Part shown: positions 1-5,348 of the stretch, one piece after another
Numbering within the stretch: the stretch's first letter is position 1
Layout of the letters: each line of letters starts with the position of its first letter
Assembly (NCBI GenBank): GCA_018663815.1
Contig: JABJPQ010000415.1
Span: 1 to 5,563 of the forward strand
Reading direction: 5' to 3'
DNA length: 5,563 bases
Origin: Halobacteriovoraceae bacterium
Lineage (GTDB): Bacteria; Bdellovibrionota; Bacteriovoracia; Bacteriovoracales; Bacteriovoracaceae
Program-made: the position numbers and the translations under genes
The notes under the pieces: model-generated
Seen by the model: only the letters and a program-made list of their open reading frames with translations
What the model was told of the DNA's origin: nothing
Database searches by the model: none

Positions 1-1788
1 CATATTTGGCATTTGCATATCCATAAAGACTAACGTGTATGTGTTCGACTCTAAGGCTTTGAGTGCTTCCAACCCATCCTCGGCGATGTCGCAGTTATAG
101 CCAAAACTTTTCAGCATCAATATTGCCAATTTTTGATTAACTTTATTATCCTCAACCACTAATATATTATGCGGAAAAAATTCACCTAGTTTCTTAGTAT
201 CAGTATTTTTTTGAACGACATTTGTCTCATCACTTATTTTGATGCCACGAGCGAGTATCACTTTTAATCCAAATGTTGAACCGCTTCCCTCTTCACTTTC
301 GACAAAAACATCTCCTCCCATCATTTGAGCTAATTTTCTACAAATTGAAAGTCCTAAACCTGTCCCCCCAAATTTTCTCGTTGTCGATGAATCTGCTTGT
401 GAAAAGTCTTTAAATAACTTCTCTTTATTTTTTGCACTGATACCAATTCCTGAATCAATTACTTTGATAACAATCTCTGGATTATTAGTTTCTGCTTGAT
501 TGACTTCAACACTAACTTCAATATCACCTTTATCCGAAAATTTAACCGCATTACTTAAAAAATTATTAAGAATTTGTCTTATACGTGTAACGTCCCCTAA
601 GAACCAAAGTTCATCACTGGTCAACTTATTAAAATTTATTTTAACCCCTTTTTTAGATGCTTTAAAACTAGATAAATAAATAACTTCCTCAATACATTTT
701 TCTAAACTAAAGTTTATGCTTTCAAAAACAAGTTTACCTGCCTCAATTTTTGAAAGATCAAGAATATCATTTAATATTGTCATCAAACTATCACCTGACG
801 AGTACGCTGTTGTTAACATTGAACGCTGCTCAACCGTAAGATCAGTATCTTTAAGCAATTCTATCATTCCCAGTACACCATTCATCGGAGTTCTAATCTC
901 ATGAGACATATTGGCTAAGAACTCGGATTTTACACTGGTCGCTTTTTCGGCAATTTGTCTAGCCATAATCAGTTTTCTCATTGAAAAAAAAGAAAGGAAA
1001 AATATAAAAGAAACCGAAGCAAGTAAACTTAAAATAAAAGATGTGATCACTCGATCAAAGACAGCATTTATCTCTGTGATAGTTTTGACTCTAGTCTCCT
1101 CTAACGAACGACTAATCCAATCAAAAGCATAAATATAATCAGAATCATCAATTTGAACCATTTTATCAATTTGTTGAATACTCAATTTCTTTAATTGTAA
1201 TTTTCTAACCTCTAGTGCACCTAAGTAATATTTCTCTATCCCTAACTTAATCGTATTAATATATTCTAATTCTTCTTTTTCTGCTGTTAAGTCTTTATAT
1301 TCATTTAATAAATATAAAACATTTTCTCTTCCTGATTTAAGTGAGTTGTAATATTTTTCTTCACCTCGTAAAATATAGTTTTTAAAATTATGGATAAACC
1401 CACCGTATCCAAATGCATCATGGATATCATTAATAAGATCTTTTCTTTTTACTAACTGTGCAAGTTTGGAATTTAATGATGATTTTACATTTTCAAGTTG
1501 TTTTACTTGAACACCAGAAACTGTTAATAAAATGAAAGAAAGAATCATTGGAATTAATAAAATTTTCACAGTATTAATTTTGCCAAGACTCACATCTTGC
1601 TTAGCTTGCTTTCCCAACCTTAGAACACTTATAAAACCCGTTAAAGCGAATGCCAACAAAGCGGAGTCAATCAGTGCTTCTTCAAATGAGCTTAGCGATC
1701 CCAAACTGAGTTTGTCTAGGATCAACATAATGATCATTTCTGCAATAAAACAAAAGACAAAGATAGATAAACTTATTTTTTTTGACAT
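1..1788 (-). CDS. Hybrid sensor histidine kinase (HisKA-HATPase-REC), 3' end beyond the window
   Basis: This gene encodes an inner-membrane sensor kinase that autophosphorylates on a histidine and passes the phosphate to its own receiver domain. The 596 residues visible have four hydrophobic segments, at about 5-26, 37-56, 75-93 and 246-270. The loop between segments 2 and 3 is basic, so residues about 94-245 should lie outside the cytoplasm as the sensor. That sensor holds an aromatic/Gly-rich stretch at 126-142 ([17 protein letters not shown]). The H box is [11 protein letters not shown] with H296, the N box is [11 protein letters not shown] with N413, G1 is DSGIGIS with D445, and G2 is FGGTGLGLS from 473. 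The receiver begins ILVVEDN (E546, D547), and the phosphoacceptor in VFMDMQMP is D590. The remainder of the receiver, including its conserved Thr and Lys, and any Hpt domain are off the left edge. The ATG at 1786-1788 has AGGAG 4 nt upstream, and a stop lies just before it in frame. The output pathway is not visible. Confidence 0.95.
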   Translation of the reverse strand, partial: MSKKISLSIFVFCFIAEMIIMLILDKLSLGSLSSFEEALIDSALLAFALTGFISVLRLGKQAKQDVSLGKINTVKILLIPMILSFILLTVSGVQVKQLENVKSSLNSKLAQLVKRKDLINDIHDAFGYGGFIHNFKNYILRGEEKYYNSLKSGRENVLYLLNEYKDLTAEKEELEYINTIKLGIEKYYLGALEVRKLQLKKLSIQQIDKMVQIDDSDYIYAFDWISRSLEETRVKTITEINAVFDRVITSFILSLLASVSFIFFLSFFSMRKLIMARQIAEKATSVKSEFLANMSHEIRTPMNGVLGMIELLKDTDLTVEQRSMLTTAYSSGDSLMTILNDILDLSKIEAGKLVFESINFSLEKCIEEVIYLSSFKASKKGVKINFNKLTSDELWFLGDVTRIRQILNNFLSNAVKFSDKGDIEVSVEVNQAETNNPEIVIKVIDSGIGISAKNKEKLFKDFSQADSSTTRKFGGTGLGLSICRKLAQMMGGDVFVESEEGSGSTFGLKVILARGIKISDETNVVQKNTDTKKLGEFFPHNILVVEDNKVNQKLAILMLKSFGYNCDIAEDGLEALKALESNTYTLVFMDMQMPNM

Positions 1789-1861
1789 AAATCTCCTCTT
1801 TCACTTATCGGGTAAAACCCACAAATAATGATGGTATTCAGAGTGATTTTGATCGCTTTTT

Positions 1862-1918
1862 CTTGATTATTTTGCTCAGAATACTTTATGCTTTAAGGCG
1901 CTTAACTACTTAATCAAG
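1862..1918. repeat. Inverted repeats in the divergent intergenic region
   Basis: The spacer between the kinase (leftward) and the exported-protein operon (rightward) holds an 8-bp inverted repeat, CTTGATTA at 1862-1869 and TAATCAAG at 1911-1918, 41 nt apart. Between the arms, at 1893-1905, is a tighter dyad, TTAAG-GCG-CTTAA. Either could be an operator serving both genes. In AT-rich DNA such dyads also arise by chance, and I recognise no known binding site. The rest of the spacer holds no gene and no convincing minus-strand promoter. Confidence 0.3.
1863..1892 (+). promoter_or_regulatory. Weak candidate sigma-70-type promoter for the exported-protein/nuclease operon
   Basis: TTGATT at 1863-1868 and TATGCT at 1887-1892 are 18 nt apart. 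Each matches four of six positions of the usual -35 and -10 hexamers. It would give a leader of roughly 90 nt before the exported-protein gene. The match is modest and the surrounding DNA is AT-rich, so this is only the best visible candidate. Confidence 0.22.
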
Positions 1919-1978
1919 CTTGCAAAGAGACAGAACTAGACATTCTTATCAACAAATGGTGCAATTATTAGATATCTA

Positions 1979-1983
1979 AGGAG
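1979..1983 (+). promoter_or_regulatory. Ribosome binding site that decides a non-standard start
   Basis: AGGAG at 1979-1983 sits 4 nt before an in-frame ATT (1988) and 7 nt before an in-frame ATC (1991), but 16 nt before the first conventional start, TTG at 2000. Three other genes here have the same AGGAG core 4, 5 and 6 nt from their starts, and the U32 gene has GAGG 5 nt from its ATG. By that standard, initiation at ATT or ATC fits best. No ATG, GTG or TTG lies in frame between the upstream stop at 1937-1939 and position 2000. Confidence 0.6.
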
Positions 1984-1987
1984 ACTC

Positions 1988-2416
1988 ATTATCAAATCAT
2001 TGGCTGTATTATTATTTTCTATTTATAACTTTGCAGCACTAGCGACAACACTCCCCTGTGCTGATGCTTTACTCACTGAAAAAGGCTGGAAAGTTAAAGG
2101 TTCCATCAATATTAATCCAACTTCAAATTGGCTTAAGTCTTTACTTGAGGACTTTCCACAAGATTTTTCAGCCGCAGCAACCTTCAAAATGTACTCCACC
2201 AGTGCCCAAAACTGGGTAGAGCTTACTCTGATTGATAACTTCACAACTCCTCAATCTGAAATGTATGGTGATATACTCTGGATACGCGACTTATTGACTA
2301 AAGATCTTATTGAGCTTCGTTGGTATGATGGCCAAAAGGTATCTGTACTCTATGCTAAAAACTACCAAACGTGCGCAACAAATTTAGTTCCATTTGTTGA
2401 TAATAGTCTTTATTAG
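1988..2416 (+). CDS. Small exported protein of unknown function; probable ATT (or ATC) start
   Basis: The gene encodes about 142 residues and I do not recognise its family. Starting at ATT (1988), the N-terminus is a good Sec signal peptide: a Lys at position 3, a hydrophobic core at about 5-18, and an A-L-A cleavage site at 17-19, giving a mature protein of about 123 residues. Starting at the first conventional codon (TTG, 2000) would remove the Lys and leave the ribosome binding site too far away. The mature protein has two cysteines, C24 near its N-terminus and C129 near its C-terminus, which could form a disulfide in the periplasm. Several Trp-containing, alternating hydrophobic stretches (around WVELTLID and LIELRWYDGQKVSVLY) suggest a beta-rich fold. 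There is no lipobox and no other membrane segment. It is the first gene of a probable operon with the downstream nuclease-like gene, 8 nt away. The coding call is fairly safe; the start codon is inferred. Confidence 0.8.
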   Translation: MIKSLAVLLFSIYNFAALATTLPCADALLTEKGWKVKGSININPTSNWLKSLLEDFPQDFSAAATFKMYSTSAQNWVELTLIDNFTTPQSEMYGDILWIRDLLTKDLIELRWYDGQKVSVLYAKNYQTCATNLVPFVDNSLY

Positions 2417-2424
2417 GAGTTTGA

Positions 2425-3186
2425 TTGGAACTTACTAAGTATAAAAATCACCGTGATCCAAAGTACCTTAACTGGCTTAGACAACAAAATTGTGTCGTAT
2501 CTGAGTTAAAAGCCCAATGTGCTCATCACGTACGACTAAAAACCAACGGTGGTTGTTCATTAAAACCTTCCGATTATTTTTGTATTCCCTTAACTAACGA
2601 CTCACACACAACTGGCTCAAACGCTCTTCATATTATTGGAGAAGAGACTTTTATAGCTCAACACTCGCTTGACTGCATTGAGCTTTTCAGTTTTTACTTA
2701 AAAAAATACCTGCTAGAGCAATTTGATTTCTATTATATGCTTAAACATGAAAGCTCTTTAGAATTACTCGCAAACCTAATAAGTATTATTGAGGTTAAAT
2801 CAACACCTAATATAGTACGATCAAAGCCCATCAGTGCTGCGAAAAAACCAGCCCTTAAAGATGATTATTATCAAAAATCAAAAAAATTAAAAAATGAATA
2901 TGATAAGGAATTACGAAAAAAATTAAAACAGCACAAATCTCTCCAGCCTCAAAAAAAATCAGAAGATGATGAATTCTATCAAATCGCAAAAGAACTTAAG
3001 CGTAATCAACAAAAAGTACTTCGGGCTAAAGCAAAAGAGACAATGAAAATAACACCTTTGAAAAAGTCACCAGAACAGTTACTCAAATTAGAGCAAGCTA
3101 AACAATTAAGAAGAGAACAAGAAAAAGCCTACCGCATAGAACAAAAAAAAAGACATGCCAAGTACCTAAAAGAGCAAAACTGTTAG
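2425..3186 (+). CDS. HNH-type (DUF968/Ref-like) putative nuclease with Lys-rich repeat tail
   Basis: This 253-residue protein probably acts on DNA as a metal-dependent HNH-fold nuclease. The start is TTG, placed 5 nt after AGGAG (2415-2419), and an ATG-less reading frame supports it. Residues about 11-100 show the order of conserved features I associate with DUF968/P1 Ref-type HNH proteins: cysteines C23 and C32, a double histidine followed by VR (H34, H35), a Gly-rich turn, KPSDYF (47-52), IPL (54-56), H61, and LHIIGEETF with H69. H35 and H61 or H69 are the likely metal or catalytic residues, but the second Cys of a usual CxxC pair is Ser (S26). Residues about 125-253 form a highly charged, Lys/Glu/Gln-rich helical tail with no signal peptide or membrane segment, so the protein is cytoplasmic. 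It is likely co-transcribed with the exported-protein gene. The family is assigned from motifs, and activity is not established. Confidence 0.75.
   Translation: MELTKYKNHRDPKYLNWLRQQNCVVSELKAQCAHHVRLKTNGGCSLKPSDYFCIPLTNDSHTTGSNALHIIGEETFIAQHSLDCIELFSFYLKKYLLEQFDFYYMLKHESSLELLANLISIIEVKSTPNIVRSKPISAAKKPALKDDYYQKSKKLKNEYDKELRKKLKQHKSLQPQKKSEDDEFYQIAKELKRNQQKVLRAKAKETMKITPLKKSPEQLLKLEQAKQLRREQEKAYRIEQKKRHAKYLKEQNC
2860..3174 (+). repeat. Three degenerate tandem repeats coding the nuclease's basic tail
   Basis: Protein residues 146-250 divide into three units of about 33-37 residues. Unit 1 begins DDYYQKSKKLKNEY (146), unit 2 begins DDEFYQIAKELKRN (181) and unit 3 begins QLLKLEQAKQLRRE (218). 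Units 1 and 2 both end in a P-x-KKS-(P)-E segment (QPQKKSE and PLKKSPE). Each unit is a charged helix of the K/E/Q coiled-coil or single-helix type. The similarity is at the protein level; the DNA is not an exact repeat. Likely roles are nucleic-acid binding or oligomerisation, which is inference. Confidence 0.55.
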
Positions 3187-3252
3187 GAAATTTATACATG
3201 TCAAAAGATAAGACACCTCTAAGTTATTAAATTCACATTTACAAACCAATAA

Positions 3253-3287
3253 TTGATCAAAAATATGACAAGCCTGAATTATATTCA
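3253..3287. repeat. Two short palindromes upstream of the lipoprotein promoter
   Basis: TTGATCAA (3253-3260) is a perfect 8-bp palindrome, and TGAAT-TAT-ATTCA (3275-3287) is a perfect dyad. They lie about 115-150 bp before the -24 element of the proposed sigma-54 promoter, the distance where enhancer-binding activators of sigma-54 often bind. The AT-rich context makes chance palindromes common. The rest of the 3187-3360 stretch shows no gene and no terminator for the nuclease operon. Confidence 0.2.
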
Positions 3288-3371
3288 ATTAAATTACATA
3301 CCGAGCTTACAAGAGATTATTCCATAACACGATAGCCACAACAGAAGTCAACTCACCGTTATTACAAGGAA

Positions 3372-3377
3372 TATAAT
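3372..3377 (+). promoter_or_regulatory. Perfect TATAAT -10 hexamer, alternative sigma-70 promoter for the lipoprotein
   Basis: TATAAT at 3372-3377 matches the -10 consensus exactly. The best -35, TCAACT at 3348-3353 with an 18-nt spacer, matches only three of six positions, and there is no extended -10 TG. It would begin transcription near 3384 and leave a leader of about 75 nt containing the GC-rich dyad at 3396-3411. It could be a second promoter or a chance match. Confidence 0.3.
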
Positions 3378-3402
3378 ACTAATTCACATGTTTTGCGCGT
3401 CG

Positions 3403-3418
3403 TGGCACGCGACTTGTA
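3403..3418 (+). promoter_or_regulatory. Sigma-54 (-24/-12) type promoter for the lipoprotein gene
   Basis: TGGCACG at 3403-3409, four nucleotides, then TTGTA at 3414-3418 match the RpoN consensus TGGCACG-N4-TTGCA at all positions but one: the -12 dinucleotide is GT instead of GC. The diagnostic spacing from GG (3404-3405) to the -12 pair (3416-3417) is exactly 10 nt. Transcription would start near 3429, about 30 nt before the ATG and just ahead of the AGGAG at 3448-3452. Such a promoter requires an ATP-dependent enhancer-binding activator. A GC-rich dyad, CGCGT at 3396-3400 and ACGCG at 3407-3411, overlaps the -24 element and could let a regulator interfere. No activator gene is in the window. 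Confidence 0.6.
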
Positions 3419-3458
3419 TTAAAGAGTGCACAGAGAGTAAATAAATTAGGAGAGAGAA

Positions 3459-4079
3459 ATGAAAACGAGAGTAAAATCATTTATCAGGGCAATCTTTATT
3501 GCCACATTAGCCTCCACAGTTTTTGTAAGCTGCGGAGAAACAAACAAGTCAGGAGGAAGTAATGATCCAGCTCCGGCACCTGGAACAATTAATACCGCAG
3601 GTACAGGACAAATTCTTCCGGCCAATTGGAGAGACTTAATTTTCCAACAGTATCCCTGTAAGGTGTATACAAACAATTATAACACCCCTTATGGAGCTCC
3701 CTCAGCCCCAACTAATAATGTTAGGCGAAGAACAACCTTAACAGCAGCTGGGCAAATCCATATCAATGCTGGGGCCCTACATGTAGGTGTCACGACAGAA
3801 GGTGATGTTCTTATAATGAGTAATAATAACAATACAGTCAATCTAGAGCTTCACTCCTGTGAACGCCCTGGGCTGCAAGTACAAGCTTCAGCACAATTTA
3901 TGGCTCAACCAGTAATAAATGATTCCAAATACTGTGCGATGGGTGAAGTTACTGCAGCAGATATTTCACTTGGAGCAACGACCCAGTATGGGCAAAATTT
4001 CCAACTTCACTTTGCATTTTATCCAGTAGGTTTATCAGCGCCATCAACGCTTTGTAACCAAAACCCTATGAATTATTAA
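3459..4079 (+). CDS. Secreted lipoprotein, Cys-rich, unknown function
   Basis: This is a 206-residue precursor of a lipid-anchored envelope protein. The ATG follows AGGAG (3448-3452) by 6 nt. The N-terminus has Lys/Arg at 2-10, a hydrophobic core at about 11-23, and a lipobox-like FVSC with the lipidated cysteine at C25. Gly at +2 gives no inner-membrane retention signal, so the outer membrane is likely. A flexible Gly/Ser/Asn/Pro/Ala linker (about 26-48) leads into a globular part of about 155 residues. That domain has four cysteines (C67, C134, C159, C199), enough for two disulfides, and alternating polar/hydrophobic segments that suggest beta strands. It also has an Asn run at 122-125. No catalytic motif or known family is apparent. 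It is a single-gene unit with a probable sigma-54 promoter upstream and its own terminator downstream. Its base composition looks somewhat richer in GC than its neighbours. Confidence 0.88.
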   Translation: MKTRVKSFIRAIFIATLASTVFVSCGETNKSGGSNDPAPAPGTINTAGTGQILPANWRDLIFQQYPCKVYTNNYNTPYGAPSAPTNNVRRRTTLTAAGQIHINAGALHVGVTTEGDVLIMSNNNNTVNLELHSCERPGLQVQASAQFMAQPVINDSKYCAMGEVTAADISLGATTQYGQNFQLHFAFYPVGLSAPSTLCNQNPMNY

Positions 4080-4088
4080 TTAAGTTTT

Positions 4089-4111
4089 AGGAGGTATTAA
4101 AACTGCCTCCT
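4089..4111. other. Short hairpin after the lipoprotein gene, no U-tract
   Basis: AGGAGG (4089-4094) and CCTCCT (4106-4111) can pair around an 11-nt loop. The flanking TTTTAG and CTAAAA can extend the pairing past a small bulge. Neither side has the T-run of an intrinsic terminator, so it may be a 3'-end stabilising hairpin or chance. It would also mask an internal AGGAGG sequence. Confidence 0.35.
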
Positions 4112-4113
4112 CT

Positions 4114-4143
4114 AAAAAAAATCATACAAGACCTCTTGTATGA
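4114..4143 (-). terminator. Intrinsic terminator for the leftward U32 operon
   Basis: TCATACAAGA (4122-4131) and TCTTGTATGA (4134-4143) form a perfect 10-bp stem with a nominal 2-nt loop; the top pair would open to give a 4-nt loop. Read on the minus strand the hairpin is followed directly by eight Ts (the A-run at 4114-4121). It lies about 50 nt past the stop codon of the divergent U32 gene. Confidence 0.8.
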
Positions 4144-4152
4144 CTCTCTCTC

Positions 4153-4192
4153 AAATGCGCAAGGAGCTCTCGCCTTGCGCATTTTACTTTTT
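4153..4192 (+). terminator. Intrinsic terminator for the lipoprotein gene
   Basis: AAATGCGCAAGG (4153-4164) and CCTTGCGCATTT (4173-4184) form a perfect 12-bp, GC-rich stem with an 8-nt loop. On the plus strand it runs into a T-rich stretch to 4192. That T-stretch touches the stop codon of the convergent U32 gene. The minus strand has three Ts after the stem, so some activity in the other direction is possible. Confidence 0.82.
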
Positions 4193-5348
4193 ACTCTTCT
4201 AAACTTTCACTATTTATATAAACCTGAGATTTTGGCCAAACCCCACCCATATAATTAATAAGCGCAAGTTGCCCTCGCCCACAGGACTCAACAGACTCAT
4301 AAGAGCTATTCTTAAGCATATAGACCTTGCAAATAAATTGCTTCCCCTCTGGATTAATAAACTTTAATTCATCGTCTAACTTAATTGTTTGATTCGTACG
4401 AATCCATATGGCCATGTAATCAGATTTTTTAGTTTCGATAACTTCACCGATATAATGTTCATCCTTTCTTTGAACGCGTGAATTTTTTAATTTTTTAAAA
4501 AGTACATCTGATTTATTAATGTGAAAGTATCCTCTGATGACATCACGTTTATAGGCTTGTTTAACCTGAGCAAAGTGATTTTCTTTAGCCCTAGGGTTTA
4601 CAATATCAGTAATGAGATTAAGATCTTCTTGATGTCGTAGATCTAGACGGTAATATTGAGCACCTGTTTGCATCAGCTCATCAAGTTTATCTAATAAAAA
4701 AAGATCTTTAATATGAAACATAAAAGTTCCATGCCTATTTTCAAGGATAGGAAATCCTTTATGAGGAGATTCTTCACTCTCACCCATAGCCTCTATGACT
4801 TCTTGATTTATAGACTCTAAAAGAGGAGCCGATAAAAGTTTCCGAGGAGAATAAAATAGTAAAATGGGTCCTACCACTAAAACTTCCACGGGACAGCTTA
4901 ATTGCTGACAATAATTTTTAATCGCATCTTTATTAAGCTCAAGAGATAAAATAATTCGCTCGAGCCTTGTTCCAATATAACTCACCCATTTTTGCAGCCC
5001 AATGAGATTATGATTGCCCGTTTGAGCTACAAATTGAATTGGCTTAGAAGTTGTTTCTAAAATGTATTCCAAAACCCCCACATCCTGTACCCGTATCACA
5101 TCATACAACTCAGACGAAATAGCATTAAATCGCTCACTAATACCCGCAAAATCACTTTCAACAATAAGAATATCCCATTCTAAAATAACAGTGAGATTTA
5201 ACTTTCTCGCTGCAAGCATTAATTCTCGGCAACACTCAAGCTTGGAAAAACGTGACAGATATTTATTTGAAATAATAACTTCTTTTATTCCACTTGCACG
5301 GATGATAGACAAATCATGTATTGACTGGGCATAAGTTAAATAATTCAT
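4191..5348 (-). CDS. Divergent U32-family (peptidase U32-like) protein lacking Fe-S cysteines
   Basis: This complete 385-residue protein belongs to the U32 family, best known now for hydroxylation factors on tRNA, rRNA and ubiquinone (TrhP, RlhA, UbiU/UbiV), though named as peptidases. Visible family features are VIRVQDVGVLEYI (84-96), IQFVAQTGNHN (104-114), RIILSLELN (131-139), VEVLVVGPILLFYSPRKLL (154-172), and FHIKDL then YYRLDLRH (211-239). A C-terminal beta domain follows, including HYIGEV and LDDELKFINPEG (298-335). The usual YSGRC signature is YSPRK, and there is no Cys between 153 and 339, so the conserved ligands for a 4Fe-4S cluster appear absent. The ATG has GAGG 5 nt upstream, inside the end of the preceding gene, and overlaps that gene's stop as ATGA. 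It may be a partner or regulatory subunit of its neighbour. The family is certain; the function is not. Confidence 0.87.
   Translation of the reverse strand: MNYLTYAQSIHDLSIIRASGIKEVIISNKYLSRFSKLECCRELMLAARKLNLTVILEWDILIVESDFAGISERFNAISSELYDVIRVQDVGVLEYILETTSKPIQFVAQTGNHNLIGLQKWVSYIGTRLERIILSLELNKDAIKNYCQQLSCPVEVLVVGPILLFYSPRKLLSAPLLESINQEVIEAMGESEESPHKGFPILENRHGTFMFHIKDLFLLDKLDELMQTGAQYYRLDLRHQEDLNLITDIVNPRAKENHFAQVKQAYKRDVIRGYFHINKSDVLFKKLKNSRVQRKDEHYIGEVIETKKSDYMAIWIRTNQTIKLDDELKFINPEGKQFICKVYMLKNSSYESVESCGRGQLALINYMGGVWPKSQVYINSESLEE

Noticed and set aside
1810..1820. GGGT-AAA-ACCC mini-hairpin just upstream of the kinase ribosome binding site
   Set aside because: A 4-bp stem is too small to propose a riboswitch or regulator site.
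716..1828. Plus-strand open frames at 716-904, 911-1132 and 1532-1828
   Set aside because: They lie opposite the kinase gene, whose motifs are unmistakable on the minus strand; they show no ribosome binding site pattern or family features.
1956..1979. Seven-codon open frame ATG...TAA whose stop overlaps the AGGAG before the exported-protein gene
   Set aside because: A leader peptide is imaginable, but no ribosome binding site precedes it and its codons show no attenuation pattern.
2023..2244. Minus-strand open frame inside the exported-protein gene
   Set aside because: It is antisense to a gene with a good ribosome binding site, signal peptide and operon position; no supporting signal of its own.
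2860..3174. Possibility that the Lys-rich tail is a frameshifted or non-coding A-rich stretch
   Set aside because: The frame stays open, the charged helix pattern and repeat units hold through to the stop, and Lys/Glu/Gln are mixed with well-placed Tyr and Leu, so it looks truly coding.
3198..3230. Ten-codon open frame (MSKDKTPLSY) after the nuclease gene, with AGGAA 8 nt upstream
   Set aside because: Too short and without any supporting context; the ribosome binding site match is what chance gives at the end of a gene in this composition.
3446..3676. Minus-strand open frame over the lipoprotein start
   Set aside because: It overlaps the lipoprotein's ribosome binding site and signal peptide, and its sequence is the low-complexity complement of the linker.
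5062..5334. Plus-strand open frame inside the U32 gene
   Set aside because: Antisense to strongly conserved U32 motifs; a shadow frame.
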